A stretch of 22,069 nucleotides of DNA from an uncultured Desulfovibrio sp. (GCA_900553145.1 USCL01000024.1:1-22069), one strand, 5' to 3'; shown: positions 1 through 7,385, numbered from the stretch's first letter. Notes: generated by a model not told the origin, from the letters alone. Made by a program: numbers and translations.

Positions 1-49
1 GGAAGGGAGGGAAAAGCTTTTCTTCAGAAAAGTTTTCCCTCCCTTCCCC
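1..49. repeat. Palindromic intergenic repeat, copy 1 (cut by left edge)
   Basis: Near-perfect hairpin: the G/A-rich arm 1-15 pairs with the C/T-rich arm 33-47, and an inner stem CTTTTC (17-22)/GAAAAG (27-32) closes a TTCA loop, leaving only G16 unpaired. It starts 15 bp past the obgE stop codon and may act as a 3'-end or terminator structure for that minus-strand transcript, although there is no clean T-run after it. The same arms and tip recur at 7311-7385, 13781-13846, 15682-15726 and 18853-18912. The left end may continue outside the window. Confidence 0.75.
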
Positions 50-63
50 AATAAAACGTCCGG

Positions 64-1170
64 CTACTCGGTTTCGCGCGTGTACACGACTTCGATATCC
101 GGGAATTCCTCGTCTTCAAGAACCATTTCCTGATAATGCAGCAGCGGCGCGTGGGATTCCATCTCGGCGCGGAGACTCCACATGGCGGCGAGCAGCTCCT
201 CGACGCCGTCGCCCTGATCCGCGGACATGAAGAAAATCTCCCGGCCGTCTTTCGCGGCGAGGGCGCGGAGGGCATCCACTTCCTCGGGCGTGCGGAGGTC
301 GATCTTGTTGATGACCTGCAACTGGCGGCGCTGTCCAAGCTCCTCGTCGAAGGCGTTCAACTCGTCGTTGACGAGATCGAAGCCCGCCCACGGGTTTTCG
401 TCGGGGTTCACGTCCTCAATGCTGAGGATATGCACGAGGAAACGGGTCCGCTCCACATGCTTGAGGAAACGGTGCCCGAGGCCCTGCCCTTCGCTGGCGC
501 CTTCGATGAGGCCGGGGATGTCCGCCACCACCATACGCTGATCGGGATCGTATTCGTCAATCACGACGCCGAGGTTGGGCGTCAGCGTGGTGAAGGGGTA
601 GGCCGCGATCTTGGGGCGGGCCGCCGAAATGCGGGAAATGAAGGTGGACTTGCCCGCGTTGGGCAGGCCGATGATCCCGGCGTCCGCAAGGATCTTGAGC
701 TCAAGGCGCAGGTTGCGCTCTTCGCCCGGCTCGCCGGGCTGCGCGAAACGGGGGGCGCGCATGGTCGAGGACTTGAAGTGTTCGTTGCCCTTGCCGCCGC
801 GCCCGCCGCGGACCACAAGGTACTCGTCTCCCGCTTCCGCGAGGTCGGTCAGCATGTGCTCGCCTTCGGGGGTCTGCTCGAATATGAGCGTACCCACGGG
901 CAGGTTGAGGACCAGATCCTCGCCCTTGCGCCCGTAACGCTGGCTGCCCATGCCGCCCTGCCCGTTCTGCGCCTCGTAGTGGCGCATGATGCGAAAGTCG
1001 TACAGGCTTAGGAGACGCGAATCGGCGCGCAGGATGATGCTGCCGCCGTCGCCGCCGTCGCCGCCGTCCGGCCCGCCGCGGGGTACGAATTTTTCACGCC
1101 GGAACGACACGCAGCCGTTCCCGCCCTTGCCGGCCTTGACGCTGATTACAGCTTCATCCACAAAACGCAT
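64..1170 (-). CDS. obgE: Obg-family GTPase ObgE/CgtA
   Basis: Ribosome-associated GTPase that acts in late 50S subunit assembly and stress control (family knowledge). Length is 368 aa. The glycine-rich Obg fold fills roughly residues 1-158 (GGPDGGDGGDGG near 32-43). The G domain follows with G1 GLPNAGKS at 168-175, switch I YPFTTL at 191-196, G3 DIPG at 217-220, G4 NKID at 288-291 and a G5 SAD motif. The tail after the G domain is short and acidic. The start is supported by an AGGA Shine-Dalgarno about 7 nt upstream. The upstream membrane-protein gene ends only 9 bp before it, so the two are probably translationally coupled. It sits in the widespread rplU-rpmA-obgE arrangement, but with that extra gene inserted. 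Confidence 0.97.
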   Translation of the reverse strand: MRFVDEAVISVKAGKGGNGCVSFRREKFVPRGGPDGGDGGDGGSIILRADSRLLSLYDFRIMRHYEAQNGQGGMGSQRYGRKGEDLVLNLPVGTLIFEQTPEGEHMLTDLAEAGDEYLVVRGGRGGKGNEHFKSSTMRAPRFAQPGEPGEERNLRLELKILADAGIIGLPNAGKSTFISRISAARPKIAAYPFTTLTPNLGVVIDEYDPDQRMVVADIPGLIEGASEGQGLGHRFLKHVERTRFLVHILSIEDVNPDENPWAGFDLVNDELNAFDEELGQRRQLQVINKIDLRTPEEVDALRALAAKDGREIFFMSADQGDGVEELLAAMWSLRAEMESHAPLLHYQEMVLEDEEFPDIEVVYTRETE

Positions 1171-1179
1171 ATCGTTGTC

Positions 1180-1584
1180 CTATTCCTTACTTATGAGATC
1201 GCTGTCGCCGCTCCGCCGCGAAAGCCGTTTGTTGCATCCGGCCATAGCCAGGGCCAAACCCGCCGCATAGATGACGCCGTCAACCGCCAAAGCCGACGCC
1301 GGAATCCCCAAGGAAGCCGTTTCCGCCCAAACAAAAACCGTGGATACAAGCAGTGCCGACACCACGCCGCAAGCTGCCTGAAGCGCAGAAAACGCTTCTT
1401 TCCCTTTGAGCATCCGCCACCGGGCAAGGGAATACGCTATCAGGAGCGGCCCTCCGCAGTAAACGATATTCCACAACACCCCTTCGGGAGCCTTGCCGGA
1501 ATTGGCCCACAGAAGCGCCTGCATGCTGCGCCAGAAGGGAGCCAAAATCCCCAGCTGAACGGCGAACGGAAACACCTTGTTCAT
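1180..1584 (-). CDS. Small integral membrane protein of unknown function
   Basis: I do not recognise a family. The 134-aa protein has three clear hydrophobic segments, about residues 35-55, 66-87 and 97-116, plus a weaker one near 8-27. It ends in a charged, basic-then-acidic tail after an AGCNKR junction. The start at 1584 is chosen because AAGGAG lies 5 nt upstream on the minus strand; a longer reading to 1677 has no such site. The gene lies between rpmA (227 bp upstream, with a terminator-like hairpin between) and obgE (9 bp downstream). It is therefore transcribed with obgE and may have its own promoter. A general inner-membrane role is inference only. Confidence 0.75.
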   Translation of the reverse strand: MNKVFPFAVQLGILAPFWRSMQALLWANSGKAPEGVLWNIVYCGGPLLIAYSLARWRMLKGKEAFSALQAACGVVSALLVSTVFVWAETASLGIPASALAVDGVIYAAGLALAMAGCNKRLSRRSGDSDLISKE

Positions 1585-1756
1585 CGCATCTCCTTGAACC
1601 TTGCGCAGCCGCGCCGGAGGGGGGAACGCCTTTCCGCGAAACGGGAAAGAAGGGGTGGGAAAGGGATGCCGGGACATCCCCGGGCATGAAAAAACAGGGA
1701 AGGGACATTTCCAGGGAAGCTATCCGGCTCTCCGCTTTTGGGGACGGCGCATACAC

Positions 1757-1790
1757 CAAAAGGGAAGAAGCCTGACGGCCCCTTCCCTTG
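1757..1790 (-). terminator. Terminator or attenuator after rpmA
   Basis: On the minus strand AAGGGAAG (1789-1782) pairs with CTTCCCTT (1767-1760). An inner GGCC/GGC pairing closes a GTCA loop, and a short T-run (TTTT) ends the right arm. It starts about 22 nt past the rpmA stop. It probably lowers read-through into the membrane-protein gene and obgE, giving ribosomal proteins in excess over the GTPase. The T-run is short, so termination may be partial. Confidence 0.55.
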
Positions 1791-1811
1791 AAAAATCGTC
1801 TCTTCTGCAAA

Positions 1812-2093
1812 CTATTCGGCAGCGGGAGCTTCGAAAGGCAGAATGCTGACGCGCTTCTGGATCTTGCGCTTGCGAACATAGGTTTCGTACTTCACCGTGC
1901 CGTCGATCTTGGCGAACAAGGTGTAGTCGCTGCCCATGCCCACGTTTTCGCCGGGATGGATCACGGTGCCGAGCTGACGGACAAGGATATTGCCGGCGAG
2001 AACGGGCTGCCCACCAAAACGCTTCACGCCGCGGCGTTGTGCGTTACTGTCGCGGCCGTTACGAGAACTGCCGCCTGCTTTTTTATGTGCCAT
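1812..2093 (-). CDS. rpmA: 50S ribosomal protein L27
   Basis: Structural protein of the large subunit near the peptidyl-transferase centre. Length is 93 aa, slightly longer than the usual ~85. The mature-type N terminus MAHKKAGGSSRNGRDS is present directly after the start codon, with no Firmicute-type cleavable leader. The core GGQPVLAGNILVRQLGT and HPGENVGMGSDYTLFA are typical. An AAGGAG site precedes the ATG. It follows rplU by 25 bp in the same operon. The C-terminal extension after about residue 82 is alanine/proline-rich and unremarkable. Confidence 0.98.
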   Translation of the reverse strand: MAHKKAGGSSRNGRDSNAQRRGVKRFGGQPVLAGNILVRQLGTVIHPGENVGMGSDYTLFAKIDGTVKYETYVRKRKIQKRVSILPFEAPAAE

Positions 2094-2118
2094 GAGGGGA
2101 TCTCCTTACACTTCGGGC

Positions 2119-2427
2119 TTAGGCTTCGATAGCCTTCACCAGAATGGCGGTATAGTCCTGACGATGGCCCTGCAGCTTACGGGAATCATTGCGGCGCCAC
2201 TTCTTGAAGACAAGAATTTTGTCGCCACGCACGTGATCCAGCACAGTGGCCGTCACCTTGGCATTTTCAACATAGGGCGCGCCGACCTTGAGTTCGGCCC
2301 CACCAACCATAAGCACTTTGTCGAGGGACACTTCGCTGTTCACGTCGGCAGCCATGCGATCCACGAGGATCTTGGTGCCTTCTTCAACGCGGAACTGCTT
2401 GCCGCCCGTTTCGATAATCGCGTACAT
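2119..2427 (-). CDS. rplU: 50S ribosomal protein L21
   Basis: Large-subunit rRNA-binding protein, 102 aa, the usual size. Recognisable pieces are the N terminus MYAIIETGGKQFRVEEG, a central GAPYVENAKVTATVLDHVRGDKI and the C-terminal KKWRRNDSRKLQGHRQ basic stretch. The start at 2427 is fixed by GGAGG 6 nt upstream; an extension to 2514 would run through the promoter. It is the first gene of the rplU-rpmA-(membrane protein)-obgE unit and is divergent from groES. Confidence 0.98.
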   Translation of the reverse strand: MYAIIETGGKQFRVEEGTKILVDRMAADVNSEVSLDKVLMVGGAELKVGAPYVENAKVTATVLDHVRGDKILVFKKWRRNDSRKLQGHRQDYTAILVKAIEA

Positions 2428-2454
2428 TAAGAACCTCCGAAAAAAGAGAAGGGA

Positions 2455-2483
2455 TAAGTACCCCCTTCTCCGCAACCTGTCAA
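2455..2483 (-). promoter_or_regulatory. Strong sigma-70-type promoter of rplU-rpmA
   Basis: On the minus strand a perfect -35 TTGACA (2483-2478) and a -10 TACTTA (2460-2455) are separated by exactly 17 bp. Transcription should begin near 2448, giving a leader of about 20 nt that includes the GGAGG site. A second, weaker candidate lies further upstream (see 2568-2597). Confidence 0.75.
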
Positions 2484-2799
2484 GCGGATTGGTGTACTTT
2501 GCAGGTTCGCCCACGTGCGGTTGCTCTTAGGTGAAGGGTTCGTGCAGGCCAGCGGGCGCGAATTCCATTTATAATCCTATTTCAGAGGATATGGCAAGTG
2601 GGCTAAAAGAGCCCCCCCGGAAGACGAACAAAAAGGACGATTATTTACTGGTGGTTATTAAAAAAAAGGAAAAAATGCAAAAAAAATCGTCCTTCCCCCC
2701 TTCCCAACGCGCGCAGGGGGATTATTTATTGCCACGAGAGGCCGGAACACCAACGGCCCGCTTGCAAGGCTTACCCCCCCGGCGAGCGTTCTCCCCGAT
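2484..2799. other. Gene-free part of the rplU/groES divergent region
   Basis: No convincing gene. It contains a 10-bp inverted repeat (2633-2642 with 2685-2694) around a very A-rich 42-nt loop, a small hairpin GGGCT/AGCCC (2600-2614), and a direct repeat GATTATTTA at 2639-2647 and 2720-2728. Long A-tracts may contribute to promoter upstream activity or DNA bending. An open frame crosses it, but it has poor composition and no family resemblance. Confidence 0.5.
2568..2597 (-). promoter_or_regulatory. Possible second upstream promoter for rplU
   Basis: Minus strand TTGCCA (2597-2592) and TATAAA (2573-2568) with an 18-bp spacer in an AT-rich patch. If used, it would give a leader of about 130 nt that contains the proximal promoter. 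Tandem promoters are common for ribosomal protein operons, but this one rests on the two hexamers only. Confidence 0.4.
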
Positions 2800-2832
2800 T
2801 TGAAACGAGCGGCTTATTCCGCTATATCGGGG
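2793..2832 (+). promoter_or_regulatory. groESL promoter enclosed by an inverted repeat
   Basis: A -35-like TTGAAA (2800-2805) and a -10-like TATATC (2823-2828) are exactly 17 bp apart. CCCCGAT (2793-2799) and ATCGGGG (2826-2832) form an inverted repeat around them. A second inverted repeat AGCGG (2808-2812)/CCGCT (2819-2823) sits inside the spacer. Transcription would start near 2835, about 100 nt before groES. The layout suggests an operator, or a sigma-32-like element, since the sigma-32 -10 consensus begins CCCCAT. I see no CIRCE (HrcA) element. Confidence 0.5.
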
Positions 2833-2937
2833 GCACGTCCGCCATTTTGGAGAGCTTGCAGGGATTCCCCGCAGGCAGTCCAACGATGACGGGGCTGGTT
2901 GCAACAAAAAAATATCTTTTTTGGAGGATAAGTCGTC

Positions 2938-3225
2938 ATGAGTTTGAAACCTTTGAATGACCGTGTTCTTGTGAAGCGCCTCGAATCCGAGGAACGTACC
3001 GCCAGCGGCCTGTACATCCCCGACACCGCCAAGGAAAAGCCCTCCAAGGGCGAAGTGGTCGCCGTGGGTCCCGGCAAGCACGCCGACGACGGCAAGCTCG
3101 TCCCCATGGCTGTGAAGGTGGGCGACATGGTCCTCTTCAACAAGTATGCCGGCACCGAAGTCAAGATCGACGGCGCCGAGCATCTCGTCATGCGCGAAGA
3201 CGACATCCTGGCCATCATTGCCTAA
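2938..3225 (+). CDS. groES: Co-chaperonin GroES (Hsp10)
   Basis: Heptameric lid of the GroEL folding chamber. Length is 95 aa, the standard size. The N terminus MSLKPLNDRVLVKR is followed by the mobile-loop region (about 17-36, with ASGLYIPDTAKEKP), then GEVVAVGPG and a C-terminal YAGTEVKIDG...REDDILAII. A GGAGG site lies 10 nt upstream of the ATG. It is co-directional with groEL, 64 bp away, and forms the normal groES-groEL operon. A short CGGC/GCCG hairpin (3227-3240) lies directly after its stop. Confidence 0.98.
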   Translation: MSLKPLNDRVLVKRLESEERTASGLYIPDTAKEKPSKGEVVAVGPGKHADDGKLVPMAVKVGDMVLFNKYAGTEVKIDGAEHLVMREDDILAIIA

Positions 3226-3289
3226 ACGGCTCTTTTGCCGCTACTCAACGCACCATTCTTTCATTTAGATAGTTCTGGAGGATACTCTC

Positions 3290-4933
3290 ATGGCTTCCAA
3301 AGAAATTTTGTTTGACGTCAAAGCTCGTGAAAAACTGTCCCGCGGCGTGGACAAGCTTGCCAACGCCGTTAAGGTGACCCTTGGACCCAAGGGCCGCAAC
3401 GTCGTGATCGAAAAGTCCTTCGGCGCCCCCGTCATCACCAAGGACGGCGTTTCCGTAGCCAAGGAAATCGAGTTCGAAGACAAGTTTGAAAACATGGGCG
3501 CCCAGATGGTGCGCGAAGTGGCCTCCAAGACCAACGACATCGCCGGCGATGGCACCACCACCGCCACCGTGCTCGCTCAGGCCATCTACCGCGAAGGCGT
3601 GAAGCTCGTGGCCGCCGGTCGCAACCCCATGGCCATCAAGCGCGGCGTCGACAAGGCCGTTGAAGCCGTTTCCAAAGAACTCGGCAACATCGCCAAGCCC
3701 ACCCGCGATCAGAAAGAAATCGCTCAGGTCGGCACCATTTCCGCCAACTCCGACGCCACCATCGGCAACATCATTGCCGAAGCGATGGCCAAGGTCGGCA
3801 AGGAAGGCGTTATCACCGTTGAAGAAGCCAAGGGCCTCGAAACCACGCTGGACGTCGTCGAAGGCATGAAGTTCGACCGCGGCTACCTGTCCCCCTACTT
3901 CGTGACTAACGCCGAAAAGATGGTCTGCGAACTGGACAACCCCTACATCCTCTGCAACGAAAAGAAGATCTCCAGCATGAAGGACATGCTCCCCGTGCTG
4001 GAACAGGTCGCCAAGGTCAACCGTCCCCTGGTGATCATCGCTGAAGACATCGAAGGCGAAGCCCTGGCCACCCTCGTGGTGAACAAGCTCCGCGGCGCCC
4101 TGAACGTGGTGGCCGTGAAGGCCCCCGGCTTCGGCGAACGCCGTAAGGCCATGCTCGAAGACATCGCCATCCTCACCGGCGGCGAAGCCGTGTTCGAAGA
4201 ACGCGGCGTGAAGCTGGAAAGCCTGCCCCTGTCCTCGCTCGGCACCGCCAAGCGCGTGGTCATCGACAAGGAAAACACCACCATCGTCGACGGCGCCGGC
4301 AAGTCCGATGAAATCAAGGCCCGCGTGAAGCAGATCCGCGCCCAGATCGAAGAAACCACTTCCGATTACGACCGCGAAAAGCTGCAGGAACGCCTCGCCA
4401 AGCTGGTGGGCGGCGTCGCCGTGATTCATGTCGGTGCGGCTACCGAAACCGAAATGAAGGAAAAGAAGGACCGCGTGGAAGACGCCCTCAACGCGACCCG
4501 CGCCGCTGTTGAAGAAGGCATCATCCCCGGCGGCGGCACCGCGTTCGTCCGCACCATCAAGGCCCTCGACGACATCAAGCCCGCTGACGACGACGAACTG
4601 GCCGGCCTGAACATCGTCCGCCGCGCCCTTGAAGAGCCCCTGCGCCTCATCGCCGGCAACGCCGGTCATGAAGGTTCCGTGGTTGTGGAAAAGGTCCGCG
4701 AAGGCAAGGACGGCTTCGGCTTCAACGCCGCTACCGGCGAATACGAAGACCTCATCAAGGCCGGCGTCATCGATCCCAAGAAGGTGGCCCGTATCGCCCT
4801 GCAGAACGCCGCTTCCGTGGCTTCCCTGCTCCTGACCACCGAATGCGCCATTGCCGAAAAGCCCGAACCCAAAAAGGACATGCCCGCCATGCCCGATATG
4901 GGTGGTATGGGCGGCATGGGCGGCATGTACTAA
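3290..4933 (+). CDS. groEL: Chaperonin GroEL (Hsp60)
   Basis: ATP-dependent 14-mer that encloses unfolded proteins together with GroES. Length is 547 aa, as usual. The nucleotide-binding loop LGPKGRNV is at 32-39, D52 is in TKDGVSV, and the catalytic GDGTT is at 86-90 (D87). The second equatorial part carries GIIPGGGTA, and the flexible C terminus ends in GGMGGMGGMY. All core features are intact. Start supported by GGAGG upstream. Codon use is strongly biased to C/G-ending codons, as expected for high expression. It is followed by a hairpin over the stop codon and then a strong terminator. Confidence 0.99.
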   Translation: MASKEILFDVKAREKLSRGVDKLANAVKVTLGPKGRNVVIEKSFGAPVITKDGVSVAKEIEFEDKFENMGAQMVREVASKTNDIAGDGTTTATVLAQAIYREGVKLVAAGRNPMAIKRGVDKAVEAVSKELGNIAKPTRDQKEIAQVGTISANSDATIGNIIAEAMAKVGKEGVITVEEAKGLETTLDVVEGMKFDRGYLSPYFVTNAEKMVCELDNPYILCNEKKISSMKDMLPVLEQVAKVNRPLVIIAEDIEGEALATLVVNKLRGALNVVAVKAPGFGERRKAMLEDIAILTGGEAVFEERGVKLESLPLSSLGTAKRVVIDKENTTIVDGAGKSDEIKARVKQIRAQIEETTSDYDREKLQERLAKLVGGVAVIHVGAATETEMKEKKDRVEDALNATRAAVEEGIIPGGGTAFVRTIKALDDIKPADDDELAGLNIVRRALEEPLRLIAGNAGHEGSVVVEKVREGKDGFGFNAATGEYEDLIKAGVIDPKKVARIALQNAASVASLLLTTECAIAEKPEPKKDMPAMPDMGGMGGMGGMY

Positions 4934-4973
4934 GCCCCGGCTTAGTCTGTCCTGCGCAGCCTAGCTGATTCCA

Positions 4974-5007
4974 TCCCCCGGCGACCTCGCGTTGCCGGGG
5001 GATTTTT
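4974..5007 (+). terminator. Rho-independent terminator of groESL
   Basis: A 12-bp GC-rich stem (4974-4985 with 4991-5002, one G-T pair) closes a five-base loop and is followed by five T residues (5003-5007). It lies 41 bp after the groEL stop. A smaller hairpin CTAAGC/GCTTAG (4930-4945) with a CCCG loop includes the stop codon itself. Confidence 0.92.
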
Positions 5008-5040
5008 CGTGCTCTTGGGGAAAGGAGGTGAAACATTTCT

Positions 5041-5160
5041 GGAGAAGGGGGGGGGAGCCCCCTACGCCTTTCCTTCCTCAAACCCGCCAGCGCGGCTCGC
5101 GCCCATCCCTCCTCTTCCCAAGGCTTTCACACGTATCGAATCCCTGTCCGCCGCTTTCCC
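5041..5160. repeat. Degenerate copy of the intergenic repeat with conserved flank
   Basis: A poorly preserved G-rich/C-rich arm pair (5041-5078) is followed by a flank (5084-5151) that reappears inverted at 13710-13776. The part at 5084-5109 is identical over 26 bases to the complement of 13751-13776. The rest matches with substitutions: AAGGCTTTC, ATCG and TCCCTGTCCGC are shared. No gene is visible between the groEL terminator and queG apart from this element and two hairpins. Confidence 0.7.
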
Positions 5161-5199
5161 GGAAAAGCCGAGGGTTCCGTTCGGAAAACGCTTCCGCAA

Positions 5200-5230
5200 G
5201 AAAACCGGCATCCGCTGCCGGTTTTCCCCT
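5200..5230. terminator. Bidirectional terminator-like hairpin upstream of the queG-like gene
   Basis: AAAACCGGCA (5201-5210) pairs perfectly with TGCCGGTTTT (5216-5225) around a TCCGC loop, with one more G-C pair outside. A-rich sequence on the left and T-rich on the right allow termination on either strand. It would isolate the downstream gene from groESL read-through. Confidence 0.6.
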
Positions 5231-5289
5231 TGCCATGCGCAAACGCTTGCGCGTATGAGCGGGGATAAGGGGCCAACCTGGAGGGCATC

Positions 5290-6417
5290 ATGTCTTTGAC
5301 AAGCCTGATCAAGGAATATGCGTTGAGTTTGGGGTATGCGCGCGTCGGCATCACCAGTGCGGAAACCTTCCGGAAGCATCTGGAGGTGCTGAACGGGCGG
5401 CGGGGCGCATACGGCTTCCACCTTGCGGACGCTCGCAATCCGCTTGCCGGAGCCGCCCCCAAAACGCTGATGCCTTCCGCGAAGTCCATTGTCTCCCTTG
5501 CGTTCGACTATGCGCGGACGGCCTTTCCGGACAGCCTGCTGCGCTGCATCGGCAGGATTTACCTCGCACGCTGCTACAGCCCGCCCTCCGGCACGCTCAA
5601 CGGCAGCCGCCATGCGCTTATGCGCGCTTTTTTGGAAAAGAATGGCTGTATGGCGGGAGACGGCATCTTCCTCCCGGAACGCTGGTGTGCGGCCCGGTCC
5701 GGCATCGCTTTTTTCGGCAGGAACAACTTTGCCTATGCGAAGGGCATCGGTTCCTTCATCGCCTTGTCTTCCTTCGCTGTGGACAAGGAACTCGACTATG
5801 ACGCCCCTTCCGGCGATCCACCCTGCCCGCCGGATTGCGATCGCTGTATCCGTGCCTGCCCTACAGGTGCGCTGGAGCCCTTCCGCCTGAATCCCCGCAA
5901 ATGTCTCGCCTTCAACGCATGGCGCACACAGGACGGCCTCCCCCATTGTTCCAGCCGCATCCCTCCAGAAATACGCCACCTTATGGGGACGCGCATTCAC
6001 GGATGCGATCTGTGCCAAGAGGCCTGCCCCCGCAACGGCGCGAAACTGCGGGCGGCGTTCCCGGAAGATCCCTTCCTTGAACTTATCGCCCGCGATTTCA
6101 GCCTGCCGCGCCTGTTGAACATGACCGACGGATTCTTTGAAACACGCGTCAGGCCCATCATGTACAACTACATCAAGGACCCCCGCTACTTCCGCCGCAA
6201 CGCCGCCGTGGCGCTCGGCAATCTCCGGGACCCTCGCCATATCCCCGATCTCGCCATCGCGCTCAGAGATCCTGACGAGCTTATCCGAAGTTCCGCAGCA
6301 TGGGCACTCGGCAGGATCGGGGGGCGGGGCGCACAACCATTTCTTGAACAGGCCGCCGCGCGGGAATCGTCCGCCTCAGCCCTGTCGGAAATACGGGAAG
6401 CACTGGCAGCCTGTTAG
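5290..6417 (+). CDS. QueG-like double [4Fe-4S] protein with HEAT-like C terminus (epoxyqueuosine reductase family)
   Basis: QueG reduces epoxyqueuosine to queuosine in tRNA, using cobalamin and two [4Fe-4S] clusters (family knowledge). This 375-aa protein has the ferredoxin-like cysteines C179, C183, C186, C190 (followed by PTGA), a further C205, and the second motif GCDLCQEACP with C239, C242 and C246. HEAT-like repeats follow at about 298-372. MGTRIHGCDLCQ closely resembles the QueG signature. Differences: the first cysteine spacing is CX3C rather than CX2C, and the catalytic VDTGP motif is not recognisable. D124 in AGDGIFLPER occupies the matching position by eye. It could be a true QueG or a paralogue with another substrate. 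GGAGG precedes the ATG. It stands alone in the plus strand. Confidence 0.7.
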   Translation: MSLTSLIKEYALSLGYARVGITSAETFRKHLEVLNGRRGAYGFHLADARNPLAGAAPKTLMPSAKSIVSLAFDYARTAFPDSLLRCIGRIYLARCYSPPSGTLNGSRHALMRAFLEKNGCMAGDGIFLPERWCAARSGIAFFGRNNFAYAKGIGSFIALSSFAVDKELDYDAPSGDPPCPPDCDRCIRACPTGALEPFRLNPRKCLAFNAWRTQDGLPHCSSRIPPEIRHLMGTRIHGCDLCQEACPRNGAKLRAAFPEDPFLELIARDFSLPRLLNMTDGFFETRVRPIMYNYIKDPRYFRRNAAVALGNLRDPRHIPDLAIALRDPDELIRSSAAWALGRIGGRGAQPFLEQAAARESSASALSEIREALAAC

Positions 6418-6606
6418 ATTGCCCGCCAGAACCTGCTGAAACGGGGTATCCCGCACCTGCTTTCCACGAAAAGATGCGGCAAAAGGGCTGTACCTGTCCC
6501 CTGTCCTATCGTAAAAAGAGATGCCTTTGTCTCTCTGGAGTATTTCCTTTCAGGGCTTCCGCAAGGGAACACGTTCGTACTTCCACCACGCAGCCAAGGA
6601 GCCGCC

Positions 6607-7173
6607 ATGAACATCGCCCTCGTTATCATCGACATGCAAAACGATTTCGTCCTGCCCGAAGCCTCGCTGTGCGTGAAGGGCGCGCAGGCCACCATACCCA
6701 CCATCCGCGAGCTGCTCGGCCGCGCACGGGCGGAAGGCTGGCGCGTGATCCACGTGATCCGCCAGCATCGCCGGGACGGCAGCGACGTGGAGGCCGGACG
6801 CGCCCCCCTGTTCACCGAGGGGAACGGCATCTGCGTCCCCGGCACCAAAGGGGCCGAAATCATCGACGAGCTCGCCCCCCTGCCGGACGAAACCATCCTC
6901 CGCAAGCTCCGGTTCAGCGCTTTCTTCCAGACGGAACTCGATATGCTTCTGCGCCGCCTCAAAATCGACACGCTGCTCATCGCCGGGACGCAATACCCCA
7001 ACTGCGTCCGGGGAACCGCCACGGATGCCATGAGCCACGATTACAACACTATCGTAGTCACGGATGCCTGCTCCGCCCAAACGGATGAAGTCGCCGCAGC
7101 CAATATCCGGGACATGAAGAACATGGGCATCACCTGCGTCACGCTGGCCGAACTGTCCTCCGTGCTGCCTTAA
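6607..7173 (+). CDS. Isochorismatase-family cysteine hydrolase
   Basis: Single-domain 188-aa protein of the isochorismatase/nicotinamidase fold. The expected catalytic triad is visible: D9 in VIIDMQNDF, K100 in the RKLRFSAFFQT segment, and nucleophile C133 in GTQYPNCVRGTA. The stretch TDAMSHDYNTIVVTDAC is typical of the family. The start is fixed by AAGGAG 6 nt upstream. Members hydrolyse small amides or ethers (nicotinamide, ureidoacrylate, carbamates), and the substrate cannot be read from the sequence. No nicotinamidase-type metal-binding cluster (DxHxxxxxxxH) is obvious. Neighbours give no pathway hint. Confidence 0.88.
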   Translation: MNIALVIIDMQNDFVLPEASLCVKGAQATIPTIRELLGRARAEGWRVIHVIRQHRRDGSDVEAGRAPLFTEGNGICVPGTKGAEIIDELAPLPDETILRKLRFSAFFQTELDMLLRRLKIDTLLIAGTQYPNCVRGTATDAMSHDYNTIVVTDACSAQTDEVAAANIRDMKNMGITCVTLAELSSVLP

Positions 7174-7310
7174 GCACGCTTCTCGTCGTTGAGCTGCAAA
7201 GGCCCCCTGCAACGCTCTTCCTGAGGGAAGACACGGCCTGCTCACGGGCGTCATCTTCTTCGACGCTTTGCTTTCAACAGGAACACCCTCCGCGCCGCCT
7301 CCCTACCTGT

Positions 7311-7385
7311 CAAAAGTCTTTGGGGGATGAGGGGAGGGGGTGCAGAGGAGGGGTGCCCTTTCTGAAGAAAAGGGCCCCCTCCCCC
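7311..7385. repeat. Palindromic intergenic repeat, copy in reverse orientation
   Basis: CAAAAGTCTTTGG followed by a G-rich arm. GGGGAGGGGG (7331-7340) pairs with CCCCCTCCCC (7375-7384), and an inner GCCCTTT (7355-7361)/AAAGGGC (7369-7375) stem carries the tip CTGAAG, the reverse of the CTTCAG tip in other copies. It lies between the isochorismatase gene and prmC, ending 24 bp before the prmC start. Confidence 0.7.

Noticed and set aside
1600..1700. Further decayed copy of the palindromic repeat
   Set aside because: G-rich patches and an ATGCCGGG/CCCGGGCAT hairpin (1674-1687 region) exist, but arms and tip do not match the family well enough.
2531..2803. 90-codon frame in the rplU/groES gap
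   Set aside because: Lysine and proline runs from A- and C-tracts; it crosses the inverted repeat and reaches the groES promoter.
3245..4669. 474-codon open frame antisense to groEL
   Set aside because: It mirrors groEL codon structure; composition is Gly/His/Phe-rich nonsense with no family resemblance.
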